Source: a virus
IMG/VR virus record: IMGVR_UViG_3300044701_003953
Span: 62,001-126,000 of that record
Reading direction: 5' to 3' (one strand)
Length of the DNA: 64,000 nt
Part shown: one piece after another, positions 37,845 through 46,117 of the stretch
Layout: every line of letters begins with the position of its first letter
How positions within the stretch are numbered: the stretch's first letter is position 1
Position numbers and translations under genes: made by a program
Notes under the pieces: model-generated
Told to the model about the DNA's origin: nothing
The model's input: only the letters and a program-made list of their open reading frames with translations
The model's database searches: none

Positions 37845-39386
37845 ATGCCCTACTCGGTTACCAAAACAAACGGAACTGCCATTACAGTTGAGGATGGTAG
37901 TACTAATACATCCAGCACCAGTCTCACGCTGATAGGTAAAAACTATCCGGGATATGGTGTATTTTTAAACCAAAACTTCGTGCGTCTGCTGGAAAATTTC
38001 AGCAACAGCGCCAGCCCCGACACAGTCACAGGTAGTCCTGCAGTACAGGGACAACTGTGGTGGGATAGCAATAACAAATTGCTCAAAGTTTACGAAGGCA
38101 CAGCATGGAAAGTGATTTCCAGCTCGATGAGTTCAGAATTTGAACCCGATGGTGCGGTTGTTGGAGATCTATGGTGGGATACCCGCAACAGTCAACTTAA
38201 AGTCTACCCAGGTGGCCCCACTGGAACACCTTGGGTAACCATCGGTCCCGCATTTACTACAGCCACAGGTCAGACTGGTGCGCTGGCGGACATTATCGCT
38301 GACAATAGTCAGTCGCAAACAGTCCACTCGGTTATCAAATTTTACGTAGACAACGATCTAGTATCAATATTGAGCCAGGATCCTGAGTTTACTCCTGCTA
38401 CCACAGATCTTCCCGGCTTCCCTGCTATCAAACCTGGCTTCAACCTCGCAACAAACATCGCCAACCTGAAATACAATGGAACTGCCACTTCTGCAGATAC
38501 ACTAGCTGGTGGAAGCATACAAGCTGGCGACTTGGCGAGATTGAGTGTCACAAACACTTTTACAAGACAACAAGAAATCAGAAACGATGCTGGTTTGGTG
38601 ATCGGTAATAACAAATTGCAGTTATTGGTCTCTGGCACCAATGGCGTCATCACAACTAACGATGCCAGCTTTGGACTAGCGATTGGCACCACTGGTAACG
38701 TGGGGCAGATCACACTGAGAAATAACGGTAATATCACTTTAGGACTGACTGGCGCCATCGTTGAAGTAGCACAAGATCCCAGCACCAGCCGCGGCATCGC
38801 AACCAAAGGTTATGTTGATGGTTTAATCGCCGGAACACAAGCCGGACAAGTTGCACTACTAAAAAGAGACGGTAGTGTGACTCTAACAGGTGCATTAAGA
38901 CCTGATACTAATGCCGGAACAGATTTAGGAACATCTAGTCTTAGATTTAACAACGTATACGCCAATACTTTTACAGGAACGTCATCTCGTGCCTTATATG
39001 CTGACTTAGCTGAAAGATTCGAAGCAGATTCATCATATCAGCCAGGCACTGTGGTTGAGCTTGGCGGTACTGCCGAAATCACTAAAGTTGGGCAGGAACT
39101 AAGCGAATCTGTGTTTGGCGTGATAAGTACAAGAGCAGCTTATCTCATGAATGCGGGCGCGGGCGAAGATGCTACACATCCTCCGGTTGCTATCAGTGGT
39201 CGAGTACCCGTGCGTGTAATCGGAAAAGTCCGCAAAGGTGATCGTTTAGTTTCGGCAGGAAATGGCTTAGCGAGATCAGCATCGAGAGATGAAATGACTC
39301 CTTGGAATGTTATCGGCCGTGCTCTACAAAATAAAGAAACAACCGGCGAAGGCACAGTTGAAGCCATCGTCAAATTGAATTCGTAA
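37845..39386 (+). CDS. Tail fibre paralogue 3
   Basis: A 513-residue protein. N-terminal segments LIGKNYPGYGVFLNQNFVRL and VQGQLWWDSNNKLLKVYEG match the other two fibres. The C-terminal ~130 residues ([40 protein letters not shown]) are nearly the same as those of the first fibre, much closer than to the second. The middle is a Thr/Gly/Asn-rich shaft (TGAIVEVAQDPSTSRGIATK). It has its own late promoter motif in the gap before it, so it may be expressed at a different level from the first two. Confidence 0.82.
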   Translation: MPYSVTKTNGTAITVEDGSTNTSSTSLTLIGKNYPGYGVFLNQNFVRLLENFSNSASPDTVTGSPAVQGQLWWDSNNKLLKVYEGTAWKVISSSMSSEFEPDGAVVGDLWWDTRNSQLKVYPGGPTGTPWVTIGPAFTTATGQTGALADIIADNSQSQTVHSVIKFYVDNDLVSILSQDPEFTPATTDLPGFPAIKPGFNLATNIANLKYNGTATSADTLAGGSIQAGDLARLSVTNTFTRQQEIRNDAGLVIGNNKLQLLVSGTNGVITTNDASFGLAIGTTGNVGQITLRNNGNITLGLTGAIVEVAQDPSTSRGIATKGYVDGLIAGTQAGQVALLKRDGSVTLTGALRPDTNAGTDLGTSSLRFNNVYANTFTGTSSRALYADLAERFEADSSYQPGTVVELGGTAEITKVGQELSESVFGVISTRAAYLMNAGAGEDATHPPVAISGRVPVRVIGKVRKGDRLVSAGNGLARSASRDEMTPWNVIGRALQNKETTGEGTVEAIVKLNS

Positions 39387-39400
39387 GGGAACATACAAAA

Positions 39401-40396
39401 ATGACATACTCGTCCGGCGGACTTATACAAGCATTAGATTACAATACCTTTGTACAGGGTGGCGCTTCAGTAGATCACTCAACAGCAAATATCAACACCT
39501 TGTGGGGAGTTGGTTCAGGAGATAAAGGGTATGGTCAGAGCACAACTTTGTCTACAGTCACAGGTGGCAATGATCAAGTCACTGCTACACAATGGGCCAC
39601 ATTAATCTCTAGATTAAATTCTATGCTCACACACCAGAGTGGCGGCGGATCCGGCATCACCGCTCCTACAGCTGGTACTACAATCGCATATCTTTCAGCT
39701 CTCGCTGGAAAAATCACCGATGCTAGTAACAATCGTTTATTAGCTAGTGCCAATGGCACAGACGTTACAAGTCAAGGTTCTTCGACTAGCACTTGGAACA
39801 CTTCCACTCCTACTACACATAGTTTCAGCCGTACTATCACTTTCAACTCGGCCGATAAAGCTAGATACTTCTTCAACGCTGGCGGCAAGATCATCATCAA
39901 CTTTGCCGTGACCAACACACTGGGTAACAGCAAAGGCACCGACTGGAAAACATTCTTTGAAAGCAAAGTGGCCAGCATCGTTGTAGGTTCGACCACAAAC
40001 GGTCGCACAGGTACAGGCGGTGGTTCCACAACATTAGCTACTGCTTACGGTTATTGGAACGTGGGAACAAGTAATCGTACCATCCTGGCACTGACTTCAA
40101 ACTCGGGCACAGCAGACTACGGTGGCAACACCTTGTCAGTGGGACTCAAGACCAATGGTGTACAGGGCTCAAATGGCGACGTTGGAACAGCACTGACTTT
40201 CCAAATCGATCTAAACGACGTGGCCGCTGATACCAATACTGCGCCTACCAATCCAAACCAGCCAGGTGGATCGGCACCAGTACAAGGTAACTTCGAAGAC
40301 CAGATCAACATTGGTATCACTACCACTTTCACGATCCGTCCTCCATCAACTGCCAACCTCGCAGATACATGGGGTTCGTCTTATACTTACAGTTAA
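39401..40396 (+). CDS. Virion structural/fibre-associated protein
   Basis: A 331-residue protein rich in Thr, Ser, Gly and Asn, starting with MTYSSGGLIQALDYNTFVQG, a start that recurs in marine phage structural proteins. HSFSRTITFNSADKARYFFN and GGKIIINFAVTNTLGNSKGT suggest a repeated beta-sandwich. No cysteines, signal peptide or membrane segment. It begins 14 bases after the third fibre gene (AAGGGA before the ATG) and is the last gene before the terminator. It is probably a fibre tip, adhesin or surface protein; no specific match is recognised. Confidence 0.72.
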   Translation: MTYSSGGLIQALDYNTFVQGGASVDHSTANINTLWGVGSGDKGYGQSTTLSTVTGGNDQVTATQWATLISRLNSMLTHQSGGGSGITAPTAGTTIAYLSALAGKITDASNNRLLASANGTDVTSQGSSTSTWNTSTPTTHSFSRTITFNSADKARYFFNAGGKIIINFAVTNTLGNSKGTDWKTFFESKVASIVVGSTTNGRTGTGGGSTTLATAYGYWNVGTSNRTILALTSNSGTADYGGNTLSVGLKTNGVQGSNGDVGTALTFQIDLNDVAADTNTAPTNPNQPGGSAPVQGNFEDQINIGITTTFTIRPPSTANLADTWGSSYTYS

Positions 40397-40415
40397 TCGA
40401 TTTAACCAAAAAACC

Positions 40416-40442
40416 AAAAAAAGCGGCCAGGCCGCTTTTTTT
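40416..40442 (+). terminator. Rho-independent terminator closing the structural block
   Basis: An A-rich arm, the GC stem AAGCGGC, loop CAG, stem GCCGCTT and a run of seven T form a textbook intrinsic terminator 20 bases after the stop of the last structural gene. The A-run pairs with the T-run, so the stem can extend to about 12 pairs. It separates late structural genes from the following operon. Confidence 0.9.
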
Positions 40443-40455
40443 GTGATCTCTTTCC

Positions 40456-40464
40456 TGCTATAAT
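40456..40464 (+). promoter_or_regulatory. Extended -10 promoter TGCTATAAT
   Basis: TG-C-TATAAT is a perfect extended -10 element placed just after the terminator and before the twenty-gene operon. The expected start, seven bases downstream, falls on the A of the first ATG at 40471, so the first mRNA would be leaderless. No good -35 box is visible, as is common with extended -10 promoters. Confidence 0.6.
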
Positions 40465-40470
40465 AGAAAA

Positions 40471-40785
40471 ATGAACGACGTCGACAAACTGATTGGAACC
40501 ATCCGCCAGGCCACTGATTACCAAACGAATCGTAAGATACTCAGGGAGAAGATACAGACTGAATTACATATCACCTACAATGGTGGTATGTTTTTAGTGA
40601 CCAGAGATCTCTTGAGCTTCCTAGCGACTTGGCCAGAACCTACACTTTATCTCGAAGACATATATGAGAACCCCATTGAGATCAACAGAGACGAATTACT
40701 GTATCAATGCCGCCAGAGGTATCAAGCAGTGATGAATTCCTGGCATCAACAACATGCTGAACTACGGAAAATCAGAAAAATCTAG
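40471..40785 (+). CDS. Conserved small hypothetical protein
   Basis: A 104-residue soluble protein, mostly helical by its charge pattern, with KILREKIQTELHITYNGGMF and WPEPTLYLEDIYENPIEINR. Proteins of this shape (an ..HxTYNGGMF.. centre and a ..YNxVMNxWHQxH.. end) occur in marine T4-like phages without known function. It is the first gene of the long gapless operon and lies directly behind the extended -10 promoter. The next gene starts 32 bases before its stop. Confidence 0.7.
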   Translation: MNDVDKLIGTIRQATDYQTNRKILREKIQTELHITYNGGMFLVTRDLLSFLATWPEPTLYLEDIYENPIEINRDELLYQCRQRYQAVMNSWHQQHAELRKIRKI

Positions 40786-41536
40786 AGGCGCGGTAATATT
40801 CGCCAACAATACCGAAACAGTAGATTATCTTTCTATAGCACAAGCCAATGCTCGATTGATAGATCGATACTTAGGTCTACCTACGACCATACTGACAACA
40901 ACCGATGATACAAAAACGAATCGTCGTTACGATGTTACTAACCAGCAAGTCGTTGAATGGAAAAACTTTGGCAGATCGAAAGCGTTCGATCTCAGCCCAT
41001 ACGATGAGACGTTACTGGTCGACTCGGATTATCTGATCATGGATGATGCGTTTAGTAAAGTCTTTGATGTAATAAACGATTACATGTTGCCGGATAAAAA
41101 TCTCTACGCCACCAACATCGACGTACAAGAGACCATGGGGGAATACAGTCTGCCTTTTGTCTGGGCCACGGCGATATTTTTTAAAAAGACAGATCGTAGT
41201 CGGCAATTATTCGATTTCGTTAAAATGATAGAAAAAAATTATTCTTACTATCGTGCTCTGTACAACATCAAAGATGGTAATTATCGAAACGACTATGCTT
41301 TCGCTATCGCACATTATGTGATCAACGGATACACTATATCTCAACGAGAATTCCTTCCGTGGCCTATCGTGACTGTTCCGGGGGTGTTAGATTCTCTCGT
41401 GTTGGATGATAATAAGTTGACGATCAGGACTCCTGACCGCGCCTATGTTTCTCCTAAACAGAGCATCCACATACTAAGCAAGCACTACCTACAGACACAA
41501 GATTTCCGAGACTTAGTAGAGGCCGCTCTTGCGTAA
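40754..41536 (+). CDS. Glycosyltransferase-like protein (GT-A type)
   Basis: A 260-residue protein. RGAVIFANNTETVDYLSIAQ at the N-terminus and the ETLLVDSDYLIM motif near residue 90-100 (a DxD-like Asp-Ser-Asp) suggest a GT-A nucleotide-sugar transferase fold. The FVWATAIFFKKT stretch would be the acceptor side. It has the same opening as the next gene (FANNTETVDYL / FAQNTADVDYL), so the two are paralogues from a duplication. It overlaps the previous gene by 32 bases and the next by 8. The donor and acceptor are unknown. Confidence 0.65.
   Translation: MLNYGKSEKSRGAVIFANNTETVDYLSIAQANARLIDRYLGLPTTILTTTDDTKTNRRYDVTNQQVVEWKNFGRSKAFDLSPYDETLLVDSDYLIMDDAFSKVFDVINDYMLPDKNLYATNIDVQETMGEYSLPFVWATAIFFKKTDRSRQLFDFVKMIEKNYSYYRALYNIKDGNYRNDYAFAIAHYVINGYTISQREFLPWPIVTVPGVLDSLVLDDNKLTIRTPDRAYVSPKQSIHILSKHYLQTQDFRDLVEAALA
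41518..41522 (+). promoter_or_regulatory. Ribosome site AGAGG supporting a TTG start
   Basis: AGAGG lies 6 bases before the TTG at 41529 inside the end of the previous gene. No ATG is available in this frame near here, so the site decides the start. Confidence 0.55.
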
Positions 41537-42404
41537 ACAGCCACATCAAGCACAGGCAGGATTCCTGACATTCGCGCAGAATACCGCGGACGTCGACTAC
41601 TTGCGACTGGCCTATTTGCAGGCGCTAAATATAAAATCAACACAGCGAAACAACCAGTTCGCGATCATAGTCGATTCACAAACAGAAAAAGAAATCACAG
41701 AAAAACAGCGTCGGATATTTGACTTTGTCGTAGTATTAGACGAAGACCACGCACAAGAAGATACTTGGAAGCTCTCTAACGAATGGCAGGCATTTTGGCT
41801 AACCCCATTCAAGGAGACAGTGAAATTAGAATCCGATCTATTGTTCACTCGTAGCATTGATCATTGGTGGCATGCTTTAAGAACACGAGAATTAGTCTTG
41901 AGCCATGGATGTAAAAATTATCTACAGAAAACTTCATTGAATCGTAGATATCGCCGGACGTTCGACGAAACAGGATTACCCGATGTCTATAATGGACTCA
42001 TGTATTTCCGTTTTTCTCGCACAGCATCCACATTCTTCGCCTATGCTCGCGACATATTCCGGAACTGGGATTCAGTGAGAGATCAATGTTTGAAGAATTG
42101 CCGCGACGAAAAGCCTACAACAGACATCGTCTATGCGTTAGCGGCAGAGATCGTGGGTCGAGAAAATTGTACGATACCTAGTCTGGATTTCGTGAATTTC
42201 GTACACATGAAACCATCCATACAAAATTGGCATGGTGATAATGATTGGCAAGACTGTGTAGTATCAGAATTTGATTCTGGAATGATACGAATCAATAATA
42301 TAAATCAGTATCATCCGTTACATTATCAAGATAAGACTTTCCCCACTGATGGAATGATTGATTATTATGAACGACGAATTACCGGCACTGCTGGAAGTAT
42401 TTAA
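41529..42404 (+). CDS. Glycosyltransferase-like protein, paralogue of the preceding gene
   Basis: A 291-residue protein read from TTG at 41529, supported by AGAGG 6 bases upstream. GFLTFAQNTADVDYLRLAYL parallels its neighbour, and ETVKLESDLLFTRSIDHWW is at the place of the neighbour's DSD motif, with Glu-Ser-Asp in place of Asp-Ser-Asp. LPDVYNGLMYFRFSRTA and FVHMKPSIQNWH follow. The change in the metal motif could mean altered or lost catalysis. It overlaps both neighbours. Function beyond the fold is inference. Confidence 0.6.
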   Translation: MRKQPHQAQAGFLTFAQNTADVDYLRLAYLQALNIKSTQRNNQFAIIVDSQTEKEITEKQRRIFDFVVVLDEDHAQEDTWKLSNEWQAFWLTPFKETVKLESDLLFTRSIDHWWHALRTRELVLSHGCKNYLQKTSLNRRYRRTFDETGLPDVYNGLMYFRFSRTASTFFAYARDIFRNWDSVRDQCLKNCRDEKPTTDIVYALAAEIVGRENCTIPSLDFVNFVHMKPSIQNWHGDNDWQDCVVSEFDSGMIRINNINQYHPLHYQDKTFPTDGMIDYYERRITGTAGSI

Positions 42405-42726
42405 AAACCTTCCCGAACTTGTCGAGTCGGAAGTGGAATATCGTCTTTATTACAACGAGGACGGTACTGTTTTATCAATGAGCTCGGGTGATTTTCCTGT
42501 TGAAGGAAAATATATAAAGATCGATAAAGAGATTTACGATCGGCCCAATTATTCGACAATGCGGGTGATCAATGGGAAACTAACCATACTTGAAAATGTT
42601 TCACATCATCGCAATGATCTATATCGCGGAGGCGATAGATTCCTCGTAGTCAAAGGACATGCCAACATATTAGTAGATGACACATACCAAGGAGAAACAG
42701 AAACATATGGCTTCAAGAATCATTGA
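42367..42726 (+). CDS. Small hypothetical protein
   Basis: A 119-residue acidic protein from the ATG at 42367; an in-frame TTG at 42358, 4 bases after GGAA, is a possible earlier start. Segments are EYRLYYNEDGTVLSMSSGDF, DRPNYSTMRVINGKLTILEN and a beta-rich FLVVKGHANILVDDTYQGE. I do not recognise the family. It overlaps the preceding glycosyltransferase-like gene by 38 bases and the next by 20, which supports it being translated. Confidence 0.6.
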   Translation: MNDELPALLEVFKNLPELVESEVEYRLYYNEDGTVLSMSSGDFPVEGKYIKIDKEIYDRPNYSTMRVINGKLTILENVSHHRNDLYRGGDRFLVVKGHANILVDDTYQGETETYGFKNH

Positions 42727-43639
42727 TGTCGCAGACATAGATTGCATCTATCTCAGTTACGACGAGCCACAGAAGGAAGCGTTCTGGATCAAGATACAGA
42801 ACATGGTACCCTGGGCCAAGCGAGTGGATGGCGTCAAAGGATCCGACGCCGCACACAAGGCCGCCGCTGCCAAGTCTGACACAGAATTTTTCGTGCTCAT
42901 TGACGGAGACAACTTGCCCGACGGTGACTTCTTTAATCTACAACTGGCAGTAGGCGAAGACGAAGCTGATGCTGCCTGGCGCTGGAAAGCCCGCAATCAC
43001 ATCAACGGACTCATGTATGGCAACGGTGGCATGAGTGTGTGGAGCAAGCGGTTTGTGGAAGACATGAAAACCCACGAAGCATCGGATGGCAGCGATCGCA
43101 CAGCAGTGGAGTTCTGTTTCGAACCCAAATACTTTGCCATGCACAACTGCTACTCGACCACTTACCCCAATGGTAGCCCTTACCAAGCATGGCGTGCTGG
43201 ATTCCGTGAAGGCGTCAAGATGTGTCTGGACAAAGGCCGCAAGCCCACGCTACAAGAGTTTGATGACTCAGTGCAACGGCGCAACTTTGACAACCTCTGC
43301 ATCTGGCAGACCGTGGGTCGTGATGTAGAAAACGGTATATGGGCCATCGCAGGAGCACGCCTAGGTACCACTATGACAATGATACATGATTGGGATCACA
43401 GGAACGTACAAGACTTTGATGAGCTTAAAAAGATCTGGGAAGATTGCGTCAAAGATCTAGATCCCGAAGAATTAGCTGCCAAAGAAGGGCAACTGTTACG
43501 CAGTCGACTAGGTATGCCCATCGCAGAGTTTGACGCAGAGCAAAGCAAATTTTTTAAACATCATTACTCTACGGGGCACAAGAACCTAGACATGATGACC
43601 AAAGAGATCGATGTGATCCGTCGTATCGAAGGATGGTGA
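42707..43639 (+). CDS. Glycosyltransferase-like protein of marine phages
   Basis: A 310-residue protein from ATG 42707 (MASRIIDVADIDCIYLSYDE), preferred over 42677 because AAGGAG precedes it and the family starts near this point. IYLSYDEPQKEAFWIKIQN, WAKRVDGVKGSDAAHKAAAA and FVLIDGDNLPDGDF (a DxD motif, ~residue 65) are the hallmarks of a cyanophage glycosyltransferase-like family. GLMYGNGGMSVWSKRFVEDM follows. The stop shares one base with the next start (TGATG). The 809-residue repeat protein at 57354-59783 carries related elements. Confidence 0.75.
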   Translation: MASRIIDVADIDCIYLSYDEPQKEAFWIKIQNMVPWAKRVDGVKGSDAAHKAAAAKSDTEFFVLIDGDNLPDGDFFNLQLAVGEDEADAAWRWKARNHINGLMYGNGGMSVWSKRFVEDMKTHEASDGSDRTAVEFCFEPKYFAMHNCYSTTYPNGSPYQAWRAGFREGVKMCLDKGRKPTLQEFDDSVQRRNFDNLCIWQTVGRDVENGIWAIAGARLGTTMTMIHDWDHRNVQDFDELKKIWEDCVKDLDPEELAAKEGQLLRSRLGMPIAEFDAEQSKFFKHHYSTGHKNLDMMTKEIDVIRRIEGW

Positions 43640-45045
43640 TGAATAAAGGCGACGAAGCAGTAGGCAACAAAAGCAAGTTCATGGCTTCAGCCGAGTGGAT
43701 GAAAGAACACCTCGGCGAAGGGTTCTGCTTGGCCAAATGGAAGCAGGTCAGCCTACACTTGCCCACAGGACTCAACAACTCCTGCTACCATCCTCCCTTG
43801 CACCACATCGATCCTGCGCCACTCAAAGATAATCCCGGCGCATTGCACAACACCGAGCACAAGAAACAACAGCGTGTTATCATGCTGAAAAACGAGCGTC
43901 CTGGTGAATGCCAATACTGCTGGAACATCGAAGACACCGGCAATCTCAGCGACAGACATTATCGCAGTGGCGAACCCTGGGCAGCCGAGGACTATGAAGC
44001 CATCCGTGCCTCCGCAGGCACCGAAGACTGGATTCCCAGTTATGTAGAAGTCAACTTCAATCATGCTTGTAATCTGGCCTGCTCGTATTGTAGCCCACAG
44101 TTTTCGTCGACCTGGCAATCGGAAGTAGACAAGTGGGGAGCCTGGCCTACGTCAACTCCACACAACGCACCCGAGCACTTCCAAGGTCGCAATCGTCCCA
44201 TCCCGCACAGCCAAGAGAATCCCTATGTGGATGCTTTCTGGGAATGGTGGCCACAACTGTATCCCAAGTTGAAACATTTCCGCATGACTGGCGGTGAACC
44301 ACTCATGGATCGAAATACCTACAAGGTGTTTGACTATGTGTTAGCCCTGCCCAACCCTGAGCTACATCTCAATGTCACTTCTAACTTCTCTGTGGAACCT
44401 AAACTGTTTGAGAAATATCTCGACTATGTGAAACGCTTGTGTAACACACAGATCGAACACTTCATGCAATATGTGAGCCTAGACACCGGCGAACCTCAGC
44501 ATGCCGAATACATCAGGCATGGGCTCAACTTCCGTCGCATGTGGGATTATGTACATCGCTATCTCGACGAGATCCCGTATCGCAACAGCCTCACATTCAT
44601 TATCACCATGAACAATCTGTCGGTCCTGGGCATACAACGACAACTGGAGTGGATCCTGGATCTGCGGCGCATGTATTCCAAGACCTATCAGCGTGTGTGG
44701 TTTGATACTCCATTGTTGCGCCAGCCTAAATGGCAGAGCCTACAGATACTTCCGCCAGTGTATGCTGACCGACTCGAGCGTGTGGCAGACTGGATGGAAC
44801 TAAACTTAGAAACGCCCGAGGATCCCTTCCACGGTTTCAAAGACTATGAAGTGCAACGCATCCGGCGCGACATCGCGTGGATGCGTGAAGGACAGAAACT
44901 GGATCACGACTACATAGTTGGACAACGTGCCGACTTCTATCGTTTCTTCAATGAACACGACAAGCGTCGTGGCACTGATTTTGAAAGGACTTTCCCTGAG
45001 ATGCGGGAATTTTGGCAGGAGTGCAGATACCATGCCCAACGATAA
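43639..45045 (+). CDS. Radical SAM protein, SCxHPP class (member 1)
   Basis: A 468-residue radical SAM enzyme; an ATG two codons earlier (43633) is also possible. The N-terminal block FCLAKWKQVSLHLPTG, NNSCYHPPLHH, NPGALHNTEHKK and ECQYCWNIEDTG carries paired Cys/His sites that could hold an auxiliary iron-sulfur cluster. The core CNLACSYC is at about 144-151 and TGGEPLMD at about 217. The C-terminal FYRFFNEHDKRRGTDFERTF ends in PEM. The protein at 46110-47462 is a close paralogue. Substrate unknown. Confidence 0.9.
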   Translation: MNKGDEAVGNKSKFMASAEWMKEHLGEGFCLAKWKQVSLHLPTGLNNSCYHPPLHHIDPAPLKDNPGALHNTEHKKQQRVIMLKNERPGECQYCWNIEDTGNLSDRHYRSGEPWAAEDYEAIRASAGTEDWIPSYVEVNFNHACNLACSYCSPQFSSTWQSEVDKWGAWPTSTPHNAPEHFQGRNRPIPHSQENPYVDAFWEWWPQLYPKLKHFRMTGGEPLMDRNTYKVFDYVLALPNPELHLNVTSNFSVEPKLFEKYLDYVKRLCNTQIEHFMQYVSLDTGEPQHAEYIRHGLNFRRMWDYVHRYLDEIPYRNSLTFIITMNNLSVLGIQRQLEWILDLRRMYSKTYQRVWFDTPLLRQPKWQSLQILPPVYADRLERVADWMELNLETPEDPFHGFKDYEVQRIRRDIAWMREGQKLDHDYIVGQRADFYRFFNEHDKRRGTDFERTFPEMREFWQECRYHAQR

Positions 45046-46117
45046 GTTTTGTGTTCGTCCTTTCATGCACAGTCTTGTTGACACCGAAGGGCGATTCAAA
45101 CCTTGTTGCCGTAGTCAAGTTGACACTGGATTTAATATCAAGTCACATACTGTTGAAGAATGGTGGAACAGCGAATATCTCAATGATTTCCGTGACAGGA
45201 TCAAAAGAAACGAATACAGCAAAGAATGTGACAGGTGCTATCGACAGGAACAGCAAGGATCAAAGAGCTTCCGCGAATACAGCAACGAACGGTGGCCAGA
45301 TGTCAAAACTACTAGAGAAAGACCAATCGATTGGGAGATACAGTTATCAAATCTTTGCAATTTGAAATGTTTGATGTGTAACCCACAATCCAGTAGCCAG
45401 TTCTTAGTAGAAGAAAATAAGCTATTTGGAAAAAAGTGGGATCAAACCAAATACGATTGGGATGCCAAAGACAACAGCAAGATACTCGAGATAATGCAAC
45501 AAAGCGAGAGTTTCATCCTACGAGGCGGAGAACCGTTTATGTTGCCGTGGGTAAAGGACATCATCTCATCGTTAGCAGATCGAAAAGAAATAATGATAGC
45601 TACCAACGGCACTCGGTTCGATCAAAGTTGGCTTGACGTCCTTTCGGGGCACGACATCAAGATTTGTCTGAGCCTTGACGGGCACGGAAAACTCAATCAT
45701 TACATACGCTATCCTAGTAAATGGAATGACATACTGGATAACATCAAATTGATGCGGAAGATCCCAGGTGTGAATCTTTTCGTGAACACCGTAGTCCAAA
45801 ATCTCAACGTGTTACACATCGACCGATTGTTAGACTGGACCAAGGGCGAAGAGTTATTTGTGCAATTCGATATACTAACTAAACCTAAATATCTAGAACC
45901 GTCGTGCTTACCTGCCGAGTTGGCTAAACTCGCACAAGACCGTCTGGGCAGAGTTGATCACCAATCTCAGAATGGGCTCGAAGGGATAATCAATACTTTA
46001 GATAATGCCACAGATGAGTATTGGGAAGAATTCGTGGAAACTATAACTATCAGAGATAGACATCGTGGCGTAGATATAGTAAACTATATACCCGAGATGG
46101 AGCCATACTTTGCCTAG
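45032..46117 (+). CDS. Radical SAM protein, PCC-type twitch class
   Basis: A 361-residue enzyme starting at ATG 45032 (MPNDKFCVRPFMHSLVDTEG); a longer frame from 44918 only runs through the previous gene, and AGGAG precedes 45032. The N-terminal block FCVRPF, RFKPCC and CDRCYRQEQQGSKSFR is followed by the core CNLKCLMC (~109-116) and RGGEPFML (~164). CLSLDGHGKLNHYIRYP and the tail RHRGVDIVNYIPEMEPYFA match its siblings. It overlaps its upstream neighbour by 14 bases. Confidence 0.9.
   Translation: MPNDKFCVRPFMHSLVDTEGRFKPCCRSQVDTGFNIKSHTVEEWWNSEYLNDFRDRIKRNEYSKECDRCYRQEQQGSKSFREYSNERWPDVKTTRERPIDWEIQLSNLCNLKCLMCNPQSSSQFLVEENKLFGKKWDQTKYDWDAKDNSKILEIMQQSESFILRGGEPFMLPWVKDIISSLADRKEIMIATNGTRFDQSWLDVLSGHDIKICLSLDGHGKLNHYIRYPSKWNDILDNIKLMRKIPGVNLFVNTVVQNLNVLHIDRLLDWTKGEELFVQFDILTKPKYLEPSCLPAELAKLAQDRLGRVDHQSQNGLEGIINTLDNATDEYWEEFVETITIRDRHRGVDIVNYIPEMEPYFA
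46099..46102 (+). promoter_or_regulatory. Ribosome site GGAG deciding a TTG start
   Basis: GGAG lies 7 bases before TTG 46110. The next in-frame ATG is far inside the conserved N-terminal block, so TTG is the most likely start. Confidence 0.6.

Noticed and set aside
44918-45031. Longer start for the radical SAM gene at 45032
   Set aside because: The added 38 residues are only the shifted frame of the previous gene and lack similarity to sibling N-termini, while AGGAG precedes 45032.
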